Positions 1-9,756 of a stretch of DNA of 64,000 nt are shown here, in pieces. A program made the position numbers and the translations under genes. Each line of letters opens with the position of its first letter. The stretch's first letter is position 1. The DNA lies in assembly GCF_008711155.1 (NCBI RefSeq), contig NZ_VUYQ01000001.1:310001-374000 (forward strand), given 5' to 3'. A model generated the notes under the pieces. It was not told the origin of the DNA. It saw only the letters and a program-made list of their open reading frames with translations, and did no database searches. Origin of the DNA: Dechloromonas sp. CZR5. GTDB lineage: Bacteria; Pseudomonadota; Gammaproteobacteria; Burkholderiales; Rhodocyclaceae.

Positions 1-395
1 ATCAGGCATTCGCCGTCAATGACGGTCTTGCCGCCGACGGTGCATACGGTGTCGAGAATCACGCGGTTCTTTTCGACATTGACTTCACGCACGGTGACGG
101 TGGCGGTGACGGTGTCGCCCGGCTTGACCGGCGCCTTGAACTTCAGCGTTTGCGACAGGTAGATGGTGCCCGGGCCGGGCAGTTTGTTGGCCAGGGTGGC
201 GGAAATGAAACCGGCCGACAGCATGCCGTGCGCGATGCGCGTGCCGAACATCGTGCCCTTGCAGTATTCCTCGTCGAGGTGGGCCGGGTTGACGTCGGTC
301 GAGATGCCGGCAAACAGGATGATGTCGGCTTCGGTGACGGTCTTCGAGGTGCTGGCGGACATGCCGGGATGCAGCTGATCGATGTGATAGGTCAT
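1..395 (-). CDS. MaoC-family (R)-specific enoyl-CoA hydratase, PhaJ-like (3' end outside window)
   Basis: Read from the reverse strand, this frame stays open from an ATG at 395 to the window edge (about 131 residues). AAGGAG sits a few bases upstream of the ATG. The segment FAGISTDVNPAHLDEEY (about residues 28-44) carries the Asp and His spaced as in the catalytic D-x4-H of MaoC/PhaJ hot-dog-fold hydratases. Such enzymes hydrate trans-2-enoyl-CoA to (R)-3-hydroxyacyl-CoA and can feed polyhydroxyalkanoate synthesis. The two phasin genes near 28 kb fit that role, but an involvement in PHA is inferred. The C-terminus is not visible, so a longer MaoC fusion cannot be excluded. Confidence 0.8.
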   Translation of the reverse strand, partial: MTYHIDQLHPGMSASTSKTVTEADIILFAGISTDVNPAHLDEEYCKGTMFGTRIAHGMLSAGFISATLANKLPGPGTIYLSQTLKFKAPVKPGDTVTATVTVREVNVEKNRVILDTVCTVGGKTVIDGECL

Positions 396-466
396 GCTGA
401 ACTCCTTGCTTTTATCGGTTGGGAAAAGGGTACTCTACCATACCGGTGCGTATGGATGAATGGGGG

Positions 467-1666
467 TCATTCGGCACGCAGCGCCTCGACCGGGTCGAGG
501 CGTGCTGCGCGCCGTGCCGGCAGGACGCCGGCAGCCAGGCCGATGGCGATGGCCAGACCTTCAGCGAGGCCGACGAAAGTCAGCGGCGTATGTACCGGCA
601 GGGCGGGTAGCAGCAGATGGATCAATTGGGCCAGGCCAACCCCGATACCCAGACCCATCAGGCCGCCAATGGCGGAGAGCGCGATGGCTTCGCCGAGAAA
701 GAGCAGCAGGATGGTGCGCCGGGGAGCGCCGAGGGCGACCAGCAGCCCGATCTCACCGGTCCGTTCGCTGACGGCGATGGTCATGATGGTGACGATGCCG
801 ACCCCGCCGACCAGCAGCGAGATACCGCCCAGCGCGCCGACGGCCATGGTCAGCACGTTGAGGATATTGGACAGCGTCGCCATCATCTCCTCCTGGGTGA
901 CGATGGTGAAATCCTCGTGGCCGTGGCGCGCGATCATGCGTTCACGCACCGCATCGGCGACGATCCGTGACGGGATGCCCTCTTCGGCGGCCAGATTGAT
1001 TTCGTTGAGGCCGTCGCGATTGAAGATTTCGAGTGCCCGCGCTGCCGGTATGAAGGCGGTGTCGTCGAGGTCGATGCCGAGGAACTGGCCTTTCGGCTCG
1101 AGAATGCCAATGACGCGGAACTGGTCGGGGCCGATGCGCAAGCGTGTACCGAGGGCGTTTTCGGCACCGTAGAGCTCCTCCTTCAGTTTGGGGCCGAGGA
1201 CAACCAGCGCCCGCGCATTCTCCGCATCATCGTGCGGCAGGAACTGGCCGACGCGTATCTTGCCCTTGAAGACGTCAAGCATCTGCGGACCGACGCCATA
1301 GACCAAGGTGCGGCGCAGCCGGCCGTTGGCCCCCACTTCGGCGTTGCCCCAGGTGCTGGGTGTGCTGGCAACGACGTGAGGCAGGGTGGCCAGCGCCCTG
1401 GCGTCGTCGAGCGACAGGGGACGGGCGCTGGTCGGCAGGCCGGACGAAGTGCCGCCGGTCTTGGTCTTTCCCGGGTGGACGGCAACGACATTGGTGCCGA
1501 ACTGGCTGAATTCGGCCAGCACGAAGCGATGGATGCCTTCGCCGATCGAGGTGAGCAGGATCACCGCGGCAATGCCGACGGCGATGCCGAGGAGCGTCAG
1601 GAAGCTGCGCAGGCGTTGCGCTGTGACGGCGCGGAGGGCTAGTTGGAAGGCGTCGGCGGCCAGCAT
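467..1666 (-). CDS. ABC transporter permease, FtsX/MacB type (second permease of the export operon)
   Basis: A 399-aa integral membrane protein with the MacB/FtsX layout: one N-terminal membrane helix (about residues 20-42), a large periplasmic domain with MacB-PCD features, and three C-terminal helices (about 270-390). The cytoplasmic loop SERTGEIGLLVALGAPRR is the coupling region typical of the family. It is the last gene of a minus-strand operon (adaptor, ATPase, permease, permease), lying one base beyond the preceding permease, to which it is clearly related. It is likely to form a heterodimer with that permease. The substrate (macrolide, lipoprotein or peptide) cannot be read from sequence. 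Confidence 0.9.
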   Translation of the reverse strand: MLAADAFQLALRAVTAQRLRSFLTLLGIAVGIAAVILLTSIGEGIHRFVLAEFSQFGTNVVAVHPGKTKTGGTSSGLPTSARPLSLDDARALATLPHVVASTPSTWGNAEVGANGRLRRTLVYGVGPQMLDVFKGKIRVGQFLPHDDAENARALVVLGPKLKEELYGAENALGTRLRIGPDQFRVIGILEPKGQFLGIDLDDTAFIPAARALEIFNRDGLNEINLAAEEGIPSRIVADAVRERMIARHGHEDFTIVTQEEMMATLSNILNVLTMAVGALGGISLLVGGVGIVTIMTIAVSERTGEIGLLVALGAPRRTILLLFLGEAIALSAIGGLMGLGIGVGLAQLIHLLLPALPVHTPLTFVGLAEGLAIAIGLAAGVLPARRAARLDPVEALRAE

Positions 1667-1667
1667 G

Positions 1668-2876
1668 TCAGTGCTTCATCAGCGCCAGAACCGGTTCGAG
1701 GCGGGCAGCTTGGCGAGCCGGCATGACGCCGAACAGCAGGCCGGTTGCTAGGGCGGTGCTCAGACCGGCGATGACCGCCCAGTCGGGCGGATAGGCCGGA
1801 AAGACCGGAAAGGCCTGGCGCAGGGCAAAGGCCCCGAGTTGACCGAGCAGGTAGCCGAGCAGCGCGCCTATCCCCGAGAGCATGGCCGCCTCGGCCAGAA
1901 ATGCAAGACGGATGGTGTCGGCGGAGGCGCCGAGCGCCTTGAGCAGGCCGATTTCACCGGTACGCTGGGTGACCGCGACGAGCATGACGTTCATGACGAG
2001 TATGCCGGCAACGGCCAGGCTGATCGCCGCGATCCCGGCAACGGCCAGGGTCAGCGCCCCGAGCAGCTTGTCGAAGGTGGCGAGAACGGCATCCTGGGTG
2101 ATCACGGTGACATCCTCCTCGCCGCGATGGCGCTGCTTGAGGAGCTCCAGCGACTGCGTCCGGGCGGCCGGAATGGCTTCGCGACTGTTGGCTTCGATCA
2201 GGATGCGGAAGAGGGTGTTGGAATTGAACATCGCCTGGGCCAGAGAGACCGGCACGATGACCAGTTCGTCGGTGTTCATGCCCAGTCCCTGGCCGAGCGG
2301 CTTGAGAACGCCGATGACGCGCAGGCGCCGGTCGCCGACCCGCACCAGTTGCCCCACGGCAGGTTCCGTACCGAAAATTTCCTGGCGCAGCTTGGCGCCG
2401 ATGATGGCGACCGATGAGCCGCGATTCCAGTCTTCATCGGGCAGGGGGCTGCCCTGGGCAAGCTCGAAATTGCGGATGGGGATGAATTCGGCGGTCGAGC
2501 CGGCGACCATGGCTTCGCGCAGCTTGCCGCCGTGGGCGATTTCCGAGGTGCCGACGGCGAGCGGCGCCACGCGGCGGACGCTGGGCAGGCGGCGCAGGCT
2601 GGCGGCGTCGTCGATGGTCAGGTCGCGCGGCGTCGAGGTGATGGCGTTGGCCGGATTGAAGCCGCCGGTGCCGGAACGGCCGGGCAGCACGATGACCAGG
2701 TTGGTGCCGAGTGACGAGAACTGGCCGACGACATAGCGCCTTGCGCCGTCGCCCAGGGCGGTCAGGATGACGACGGCGGCAACGCCGATCGACATGGCGA
2801 GTACCGAGAGTGCCGTGCGCACGGGGTAGCCGGCGGCAGCGTCGCGGGCAAAACGCAGGGTGTCAGCCAGGCGCAT
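1668..2876 (-). CDS. ABC transporter permease, FtsX/MacB type (first permease)
   Basis: A 402-aa FtsX/MacB-like permease: N-terminal helix (about residues 18-40), periplasmic domain, and three C-terminal helices from about residue 270. It has the conserved TQRTGEIGLLKALGAS coupling loop. The start overlaps the 3' end of the ATPase gene by 14 bases, which implies translational coupling. Classical MacB fuses ATPase and permease; here they are separate polypeptides and the permease is duplicated, the arrangement common in betaproteobacterial MacAB/YknXYZ-like systems. The partner is the permease ending at 467. Confidence 0.9.
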   Translation of the reverse strand: MRLADTLRFARDAAAGYPVRTALSVLAMSIGVAAVVILTALGDGARRYVVGQFSSLGTNLVIVLPGRSGTGGFNPANAITSTPRDLTIDDAASLRRLPSVRRVAPLAVGTSEIAHGGKLREAMVAGSTAEFIPIRNFELAQGSPLPDEDWNRGSSVAIIGAKLRQEIFGTEPAVGQLVRVGDRRLRVIGVLKPLGQGLGMNTDELVIVPVSLAQAMFNSNTLFRILIEANSREAIPAARTQSLELLKQRHRGEEDVTVITQDAVLATFDKLLGALTLAVAGIAAISLAVAGILVMNVMLVAVTQRTGEIGLLKALGASADTIRLAFLAEAAMLSGIGALLGYLLGQLGAFALRQAFPVFPAYPPDWAVIAGLSTALATGLLFGVMPARQAARLEPVLALMKH

Positions 2877-3552
2877 GGGCGCTGTCGTGCTTCAGCCGGC
2901 CATCCTCCATGACCAGCTGGCGGCCGGCGCGGGCGCCTAGCGCCGGGTCGTGGGTGACGACGATCAGCGTGACGCCCTGGCTATTCAGGGCCTCGAGCAG
3001 GTGAACGACCTCGTCGCCGGTGTGGCGGTCGAGATTGCCGGTCGGTTCGTCGGCAAGGATCAGGGCCGGCTGCATGATGGTGGCGCGGGCGATGGCGACG
3101 CGCTGGCGCTGGCCGCCGGAGAGCTGGTCGGGCTTGTGATCGGCGCGTTTGTCCAGGCCGAAATCCGTCAGCGCCTGCGCCACGCGCTGCTTGCGTTCGG
3201 CCGGAGCAATCCCGGCCAGCATCATCGGCAGGGCGATGTTTTCCGCCGCCGTGAGGCGCGGCACCAGATGGAAGCTCTGGAAGACGAAGCCGATGCGCCG
3301 GCTGCGCACGGTGGCCTGTTCCTCAGGCGACAGGGTGGTGACATCGCGTCCTTCCAGCCGGTAACTGCCGGCATTCGGGCGGTCAAGCAGGCCGAGCAGG
3401 TTGAGCAGGGTGGATTTTCCCGAACCCGATGGGCCCATCACGGCGACATACTGGCCGGCGTCGATCTGCAGGTCCAGCCCGTTCAGCGCATTCACGGTAG
3501 TGTCGCCGAGCAGGAAGCGCCGTTCGATGCCGGACAGTTCGATCAGCGCCAT
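2863..3552 (-). CDS. ABC transporter ATP-binding protein, MacB/LolD family
   Basis: A 229-aa stand-alone nucleotide-binding subunit. Visible motifs are Walker [10 protein letters not shown] (about residues 40-48), the Q-loop in [12 protein letters not shown], the signature [14 protein letters not shown] (about 143-156), Walker [13 protein letters not shown] and the H-loop VVTHD. The signature and the EPTGNLD extension are typical of the MacB/LolD/FtsE group. It sits between the adaptor gene (4 bases away) and the first permease (14-base overlap), so it should power this exporter. Confidence 0.93.
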   Translation of the reverse strand: MALIELSGIERRFLLGDTTVNALNGLDLQIDAGQYVAVMGPSGSGKSTLLNLLGLLDRPNAGSYRLEGRDVTTLSPEEQATVRSRRIGFVFQSFHLVPRLTAAENIALPMMLAGIAPAERKQRVAQALTDFGLDKRADHKPDQLSGGQRQRVAIARATIMQPALILADEPTGNLDRHTGDEVVHLLEALNSQGVTLIVVTHDPALGARAGRQLVMEDGRLKHDSAHAPG

Positions 3553-3556
3553 GAGG

Positions 3557-4705
3557 CTACTTCGTCCCGCTCTTGTCGTCCGGTGTCGCGCTGGCGCCGG
3601 CCTTGACGCCGGCTTTGTCGAGCGAGGTCACGATACGCTCGCCGGGTTTCAGGCCATCCAGTACCTCGGTGTACTCCCAATTGGCCAGCCCGGCCTTGAT
3701 GCGTCGTTCCTCCAGCTTGCCGCTGTCGGGGTTGTAGATCAGGACACGCCCGCCCTCCTGGATGGCGGCGGTCGGGGTACGAATGACCTTGTCGCGGCCG
3801 GAGAGGATGATTTCGACATCGGTGCTGTAGCCGACGAGCAGTTTGCCGGCTTCTTCGGGGTGTTCGAAGTCCACTTCGATGTCGACCGTTCGTGCCTGCT
3901 TTTCGACGGCGGAAACGTAAGGTGCAACCCGCCGGACCTTGCCGGGCAGGGTCTTGCCGGGCAGGGCATCCAGGGTGATGCGCACGGCCTGTCCAACGCG
4001 GATTTTGGGGGCGTCGACCTCATCCATGGGGGCCTTGACGTAGAGGCAGGAGTCGTCGATCAGGTCGATGGCGGGGGGAGTCGGCACGCCCGGGGGCGAG
4101 GGCGTCGAGTATTCGCCCAGTTCGCCGACGATCTTGGCAACGGTCCCGTCGAACGGTGCATAGAGCACGACGCGCCCCTGTTCGACGCGTGTGGCCTTGA
4201 ACTTCGCTTCGGCCTGGGCGACATCGGCTTTTGCCGTGTTGCAGGCGGCGCGGTGGATTTCGGCGTCGGTGCGGGCGGCTTCTTCCTTGCTGGTCGAGAC
4301 GAATCCCCTGTCGCGCAGTTCGCTCTGGCGGCGGGCTTCCTTTTCCGCATTGGCAGCGGCGATGCAGGCCTCGTCAACGCGGCGGGCGCTGAGCGCCATC
4401 TGTGCCTGGGCCAGCGCGGCATTGGCCTGTTGGTCGTCGTTCCATAGCTTGAGGAGCAATTGCCCCTTCTTCACCTTGTCGCCTTCCTTGACGCTGAGGT
4501 ATTCGATTCGCCCGCCGACGATGGTCGACAGCTTGGTTCGCTGGCAGGCTTCGATGGTGCCGGCGCGGGTGTTGGCCAAGGTCGCCTCGACCTTGCCTTC
4601 GTCGACATCCTTGAGCGTAACCGCGACCGGCGTCGGGCGAGTCGCCGCGAAAATCCCGAGGCCGAGTACGACAAGAATCGCGAGGGCAATGGCAATCCGG
4701 CGCAT
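3557..4705 (-). CDS. Periplasmic adaptor subunit, HlyD/MacA family, with paired cysteines in the hairpin
   Basis: A 382-aa membrane-fusion protein: N-terminal anchor (about residues 3-21), split lipoyl domain, long alpha-helical hairpin (about 95-175), beta-barrel and membrane-proximal domains. It would link the inner-membrane ABC complex to a TolC-like outer-membrane channel; no tolC homologue is in the window. Four cysteines are present at about residues 54, 114, 155 and 220. C114 and C155 lie on opposite helices, nearly equidistant from the hairpin tip near residue 134, so a disulfide staple is possible (inference). The ATPase gene follows after 4 bases. Confidence 0.9.
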   Translation of the reverse strand: MRRIAIALAILVVLGLGIFAATRPTPVAVTLKDVDEGKVEATLANTRAGTIEACQRTKLSTIVGGRIEYLSVKEGDKVKKGQLLLKLWNDDQQANAALAQAQMALSARRVDEACIAAANAEKEARRQSELRDRGFVSTSKEEAARTDAEIHRAACNTAKADVAQAEAKFKATRVEQGRVVLYAPFDGTVAKIVGELGEYSTPSPPGVPTPPAIDLIDDSCLYVKAPMDEVDAPKIRVGQAVRITLDALPGKTLPGKVRRVAPYVSAVEKQARTVDIEVDFEHPEEAGKLLVGYSTDVEIILSGRDKVIRTPTAAIQEGGRVLIYNPDSGKLEERRIKAGLANWEYTEVLDGLKPGERIVTSLDKAGVKAGASATPDDKSGTK

Positions 4706-4714
4706 GGGTGTGTC

Positions 4715-5302
4715 CTATCGAAAGCCCGGCAGCCATCCCGACTGCTGGTGGCCCCAGACCGGCTCGAGCACCCCCTGGTAGAGCGCTTCGATGACCGGGG
4801 GTTCGTGCCAGGGTTCGTTCATGAAGGTCAGGCCGACTTCTTCGACGGTTCTGCCGGACCAGTAGTAATCGGCTACTTCGTCCAGCGCGGTCAGCGACAG
4901 GCTGTGCGGCAGGCGCAGGTAGTCCAGCCAGCTGGCGTCGTGGAAAGAGCAGAGGTAAGCGCCCTTCGTTTGCGCGCAGACGAGGTTCTTTCCGAAAACG
5001 CGCTGCGGGTGCTTGGTCCGGAAGGTCATGGCATCGGTTCGCGTGGCGAACTGGAGCATGGCATGCAGGCGACTCGGGAAATGGTTGTAGCGACGTTGGC
5101 GGAAGTACTCGAGGTGGTACTCGGCAAAGTAATTCTGCACCGACAACAGCTGGTCTCCCGCGCTGGGTTCGCCACCCTCAGGAGCGGCCAGCGTGGCGCC
5201 AAACGGGCTGCCCTTCAGGATGTCCCAGCCGGGCAGGTCGGCACCCGGCTCAAGCCAGCAAAACAGCTCCAGCGTAGCGGTGTCCTTGATGAGGTTGTCC
5301 AT
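4715..5302 (-). CDS. Conserved hypothetical protein, 195 aa, first gene of the export operon
   Basis: Function not recognised. The ATG at 5302 (MDNLIKD...) is preferred over an upstream in-frame ATG at 5389, which would run into the divergent kinase promoter region. The product is soluble, aromatic-rich and without signal peptide or membrane segment, and contains many Trp, Tyr and Phe residues (for example YNHFPSRLHAM, YYWSGRT). It ends 9 bases before the adaptor gene, so it is probably cotranscribed with the exporter. A regulatory or accessory role is only a guess. Confidence 0.7.
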   Translation of the reverse strand: MDNLIKDTATLELFCWLEPGADLPGWDILKGSPFGATLAAPEGGEPSAGDQLLSVQNYFAEYHLEYFRQRRYNHFPSRLHAMLQFATRTDAMTFRTKHPQRVFGKNLVCAQTKGAYLCSFHDASWLDYLRLPHSLSLTALDEVADYYWSGRTVEEVGLTFMNEPWHEPPVIEALYQGVLEPVWGHQQSGWLPGFR

Positions 5303-5452
5303 GGGGCCAGAGGGGGTGGGCGAATAGCGGTATTTTGAACCAATGCCGCGATTAGGCCAATCGGCTTGATGCGCCCTGACCGAACTCATACCAAATATTT
5401 TGAACTGTCATATGATTCGGTTTTCATCGCTGCAAATGGGGAGACAGGGCTG

Positions 5453-8400
5453 GTGGGTGTTTTTTCCCAAAGGAAGTCGGATGACATAGTCTTTCGCCAG
5501 CGGCATCTCAGCTTGCGCAAGGCCTTGCTGACCGTACTTCTGGCGCTGGGAGGCATGTTGGCGATGATCAGTGTGGCGACCTTGAGCGCCTTGTCGGCGT
5601 ATACCGACGCCTATGAAGCGGCCCGCCACAGGCAGGAGTCGATGGAGTTGATGGTCGAGGTGCATCGCGAGGTGGAACTCCTCAGCCGCCTGGTGTCTTC
5701 CTATGTGACGACAGCGAATCCACGCTACCTGATTTATTACTACGACATCCTGGCCATCCGCGAAGGCAGCAAACCGCCTTTGCAAGGCGTTTCCGCGACT
5801 TACTGGGAGGAGGTCGTCAGCGGCATGCGCAGCTATGTGCCGCCGCCGCCCGGGCAGGGGGATGCACTTTTCCAGCGCGGCAGCCGGCTGGGTTTCGATG
5901 CGGCGGAGCAGGCCATCCTGCAGCGGGTATTCCGCATTACCGATGCAATGAAAGAAGTCGAACAGGTCGCTTTCGCTGCCACGCAGGGTTTGTACGATCC
6001 GGTAAAGAAGGAAATGGTCTCCGAGGCCGAGCCGCAAACCGAGTTCGCGAACGCCTTGTTGCATGAGCCGCAATATCTCAAACATCGTGCGGATCTGGCG
6101 ATCGCGGTTGCCGCCTTGTCTGCGCAAGTGGACCAGCGGACCAAGCTTGCACTCGTACAGGCGGGGGAAAAGCTCCGGCGCTGGATTGTTATTGCCTTGA
6201 TGCTGCTCGTGTGGGCCGTTTTCGTGCTGATCTTCGGCTATTACTACCTGAAGCGGAACCTTTTGGCACCGTTGACTTCCCTTCACCAGACGGCGCTTGC
6301 CCTTGCCGAAAAATCTTATGGCAAGCGTGTCGGCGATATTCATGGTGTCGAGGAGGTGCATTCGCTGGCGACGACCATCGACAGCATGGCGACAGCCATC
6401 GAGGCCGACCTCGCTCAGCGCGAGCTCGTGCAGCGCGCCTTGCGCCAGGCGAGGGCCCGGGCCGAGGTGGCGGCCGAAACCAAGGCCATTTTCCTGGCCA
6501 ACATGAGCCATGAAATCAGGACCCCGATGAATGCCATCATCGGCATGGCTTATCTTGCATTGAATTCCGGCCTGCCGGCGCGTCAGCACGATTACGTTTC
6601 CAAAATACACGTGGCAGCGAAATCCTTGTTGGGCATCCTCAACGATATCCTCGATTATTCAAAGATCGAGGCGGGCAAGGTGGCACTCGAAGCGGTGCGT
6701 TTCGATCTTGAAGAGGTTGTGCAAAACGCCTTGTTCATGGTGCAGGCCAAGGCGGAGGAGAAGGGGCTGGAGCTGATTCTCGACTTTCAGCCTTCGCCAG
6801 CCTTGCGTTGCCTGGTCGGCGATCCGTTGCGTCTGGGCCAGGTGTTGATCAACCTGCTGAGCAATGCCGTGAAATTCACGGAGCACGGCCACGTGTGCCT
6901 GCGGGTCATCCAGACGACCAATGAGTCTTCCCGGGCCATTGTTGCGTTTTGTGTCGAAGATACCGGTATCGGCATGACATCCGAGCAGCAGGGGCGCTTG
7001 TTCGGCGAGTTCACCCAGGCGGATGGCTCGACGACCCGAAAGTACGGTGGAACAGGCCTTGGGCTGGCTATTTCGAGGCGCCTTGTACTCGCGATGAGTG
7101 GCGATTTGCAGGTCGAGAGCACCTTTGGCGTGGGGAGCTCCTTCCGTTTTACCGTCGAGGTCCCGGTGGTGCCCGACGAGATCCCTGATGGGGGCCGCCA
7201 GGGGCTGGCGGTCCGTCGTGCATTGGTGGTGGACGATTACCCGGGCGCCCGGGAGTCGATGGCCAGGCTGCTGTCGGCAATGGGGTGTCCCTGTGTGGAT
7301 TGCGTTGGGAGCGGAGAGGAGGCCTTGCTGCGTCTTACGGATGCCGGGGATGATTTCGAAGTCTACGATTTGCTGATCGTGGACTGGTTGCTGCCGGACA
7401 TGACAGGCGGCGAGTTGATCGAGCGCTTGTCTTCAACGGCGGTCGGCTTGCCCGATTGCGTGATTGTCGTTTCTCCGAGCGATCCGGCACTCCTGCGCCA
7501 GGAGGCGGTCCAGGATGGAATCACCGAGGTCGTGCAGAAGCCGCTGATGCCTGGCGAGTTGACCAGAATATGCCTCAGTGCGGGAGAAGAGGCCGCGAGG
7601 GCTGTACCGTCTCATGCCGTGCCGCGGCTTGTTGCCCGGGTACTGGAAGGGATGAATGTCCTGTTGGTCGAGGACAACGCGATGAGTCAGCAGATTGCCT
7701 GCGAAATGCTCGGCGGCTGGGGGGCGCGCGTTGAAATAGCCGGCAACGGCCAGGAGGCTCTCGATTGCGTTGCGGCACATGCGCCGCAATATTTTGCAGC
7801 CGTTCTCATGGATATCGAGATGCCGGTGATGGATGGCCGGGAGGCGACGCTGCGCCTGCGCGGGGATCGTCGTTATGCCGATCTGCCCATCATTGCCATG
7901 ACGGCCCACGTGGTGGGTCATGGCATGAATGACACGCTGGCACAGGGGGTGTCGGCCTATATTGCGAAGCCGTTCGAACCCGAGGTCTTGCTGGCCATGC
8001 TTCAGCGTTATTGGCATGGCGTTGACGCCCATGAGGCGTCGGCTCCCCGCTTGTGCGAGGGCGAAGATGCGTTGTTCTTGCGGGCGCTGGAGGGAGTCGC
8101 CGCAATCGACTCCGGTATTCTGCTACGTCGCTTTGCCGGGCGTATTCCGTTCCTGAAAAGGGCGTTGCGGCAGTTTGTCGATGATTACCTGCGCTGGCTC
8201 GAATCCGTCGAGGCCAACCTGGCGCGGGGGGATACGGATACCGCACGGCGTCAGGCGCATACGCTGAAAGGATTGGCCGGTACCTTTGCCATGACTTCTC
8301 TGCAGTCGGCACTTGCCGTTCTGGAGTCGGCCTTGGCCGAGGGGGGCGGAGTCGACACAGAGCTATGCGCCGTACGCAGCCACTTGTCCGCCTTGCTTCC

Positions 8401-8668
8401 GTTGTTGCAAGGATTACCCTTTGCGCATGGCGAGACGCTTGCCCGTGATGCCGAATCACTTGATTCGGTGCTTGAGCATCTGCGCCAGCAACTGCACGAA
8501 GGGGACGGTGAAGCCGAGGAACTATGGCGTCAGAACAAGGAGCGCCTGACGGTGTTGTTCAGTCCGCGTCAGATCGCGGCAATTGATTACGCCATCAGGC
8601 AATGGAATTTTGCCGAAGCACTGGATATTCTTGGTAGCTTCGAGCGGAGAAGCGGAGGAGCGCCATGA
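5453..8668 (+). CDS. Hybrid sensor histidine kinase with two receiver domains and HPt
   Basis: About 1071 aa from a GTG at 5453 preceded by GGGGAG with 9-base spacing; an ATG at 5369 without a ribosome-binding site is the alternative. Order: membrane helix (about residues 22-46), periplasmic sensor region of about 190 residues, second helix (about 244-266), HAMP, HisKA with [11 protein letters not shown] (phospho-acceptor H353), HATPase with [15 protein letters not shown] and GGTGLGL, receiver 1 (D644), receiver 2 (D787) and a C-terminal HPt (H936 in AHTLKGLAG). This is a BarA/ArcB-like full phosphorelay in one chain. The stop overlaps the start of the HD-GYP gene, its likely downstream target. 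Confidence 0.93.
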   Translation: MGVFSQRKSDDIVFRQRHLSLRKALLTVLLALGGMLAMISVATLSALSAYTDAYEAARHRQESMELMVEVHREVELLSRLVSSYVTTANPRYLIYYYDILAIREGSKPPLQGVSATYWEEVVSGMRSYVPPPPGQGDALFQRGSRLGFDAAEQAILQRVFRITDAMKEVEQVAFAATQGLYDPVKKEMVSEAEPQTEFANALLHEPQYLKHRADLAIAVAALSAQVDQRTKLALVQAGEKLRRWIVIALMLLVWAVFVLIFGYYYLKRNLLAPLTSLHQTALALAEKSYGKRVGDIHGVEEVHSLATTIDSMATAIEADLAQRELVQRALRQARARAEVAAETKAIFLANMSHEIRTPMNAIIGMAYLALNSGLPARQHDYVSKIHVAAKSLLGILNDILDYSKIEAGKVALEAVRFDLEEVVQNALFMVQAKAEEKGLELILDFQPSPALRCLVGDPLRLGQVLINLLSNAVKFTEHGHVCLRVIQTTNESSRAIVAFCVEDTGIGMTSEQQGRLFGEFTQADGSTTRKYGGTGLGLAISRRLVLAMSGDLQVESTFGVGSSFRFTVEVPVVPDEIPDGGRQGLAVRRALVVDDYPGARESMARLLSAMGCPCVDCVGSGEEALLRLTDAGDDFEVYDLLIVDWLLPDMTGGELIERLSSTAVGLPDCVIVVSPSDPALLRQEAVQDGITEVVQKPLMPGELTRICLSAGEEAARAVPSHAVPRLVARVLEGMNVLLVEDNAMSQQIACEMLGGWGARVEIAGNGQEALDCVAAHAPQYFAAVLMDIEMPVMDGREATLRLRGDRRYADLPIIAMTAHVVGHGMNDTLAQGVSAYIAKPFEPEVLLAMLQRYWHGVDAHEASAPRLCEGEDALFLRALEGVAAIDSGILLRRFAGRIPFLKRALRQFVDDYLRWLESVEANLARGDTDTARRQAHTLKGLAGTFAMTSLQSALAVLESALAEGGGVDTELCAVRSHLSALLPLLQGLPFAHGETLARDAESLDSVLEHLRQQLHEGDGEAEELWRQNKERLTVLFSPRQIAAIDYAIRQWNFAEALDILGSFERRSGGAP

Positions 8669-9750
8669 GCGACGAACGCGCAAGCATCCTGGTGATCGAC
8701 GATACCCCGGGGAATCTCAGCCTGTTGAACCAACTGTTGCGTACCCAGTATCGCGTCAAGCTGGCCAATAGCGGTGCGCGCGGGCTCGAACTGGCCGCGA
8801 TGTCGCGACCGGACCTGATCCTGCTTGACATCATGATGCCGGAAATGGACGGCTACGAAGTATTCCGCAAGCTGAAGGCCGATCCATCCACCAGCAAGGT
8901 TCCCATCATATTCCTGACGGCCAAGTCGGGGGCCGAGGATGAGGAGCGGGGCTTGGCCATGGGGGCCGTCGATTTCATTCACAAACCGATTGCGCCATCG
9001 GTTGTTCTGGCTCGGGTACGAACCCATTTGCAAATCCGGAACTGGCAAATTTTTCTTGAAGACAAAAGCGCCTGGCTCGAGAAGGAGGTGGAGGCGCGTG
9101 TCAGCGAAGTGTTCCGTTTGCAGGAGGCGACCATCAGGGTGATGGTGTCGCTTGCCGAGTTTCGTGACGAATGCACCGGTAATCATATTCGACGCACTCA
9201 GGATTACGTCCGTCTGCTGGCCGAATACCTGAGCCGTCAGCCCAGGGATGGTGCATTTCTCGGGCGCGACCAGATCGATCGTATCGCCAAGGCTTCCCCT
9301 TTGCACGATATCGGGAAAATTGCGATACCGGACCACATCCTGCTCAAGGCGGGGCGCCATACGCCCGAAGAATTCGAAATCATGAAAACCCACAGCATCA
9401 AGGGTGAAAGCATGTTGCAGCGCTCCTTGCGGGAAATGGGCGGAGACAACGAAATGCTGGTGTTTGCCTGCCAGATTGCGCGTAGCCACCATGAGCGCTG
9501 GGATGGCAGCGGATATCCGGATCGACTGGCCGGTGAAGCAATACCGCTTGCTGCACGTCTCATGGCTGTTGCCGATGTTTACGATGCCCTGCGCTCAAGG
9601 CGCCCATATAAAGAAGCATTCAGTCATGCCGAGGCAGTGGAAATCGTCGTTCAAGGGCGCGGCACTCACTTCGATCCCCTGCTGGTAGAGGCTTTTCTCG
9701 CATTGGAGAGCGTTTTTGCGGAAATTGCCATTAAACTGGCGGACGAGTAA
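8665..9750 (+). CDS. Response regulator with HD-GYP cyclic-di-GMP phosphodiesterase domain (RpfG-like)
   Basis: A 361-aa two-domain protein. Residues about 1-125 are a receiver with phospho-acceptor D55 in [11 protein letters not shown] and the conserved Lys in FIHKP. A coiled linker leads to an HD-GYP domain (about 165-345) with H214-D215 in [22 protein letters not shown] (GYP at 283-285) and ADVYDAL. Intact HD and GYP motifs predict c-di-GMP hydrolysis to GMP. The ATG overlaps the stop of the hybrid kinase by 4 bases, so the two are translationally coupled and probably form one phosphorelay. Confidence 0.93.
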   Translation: MSDERASILVIDDTPGNLSLLNQLLRTQYRVKLANSGARGLELAAMSRPDLILLDIMMPEMDGYEVFRKLKADPSTSKVPIIFLTAKSGAEDEERGLAMGAVDFIHKPIAPSVVLARVRTHLQIRNWQIFLEDKSAWLEKEVEARVSEVFRLQEATIRVMVSLAEFRDECTGNHIRRTQDYVRLLAEYLSRQPRDGAFLGRDQIDRIAKASPLHDIGKIAIPDHILLKAGRHTPEEFEIMKTHSIKGESMLQRSLREMGGDNEMLVFACQIARSHHERWDGSGYPDRLAGEAIPLAARLMAVADVYDALRSRRPYKEAFSHAEAVEIVVQGRGTHFDPLLVEAFLALESVFAEIAIKLADE

Positions 9751-9756
9751 TTTGTC

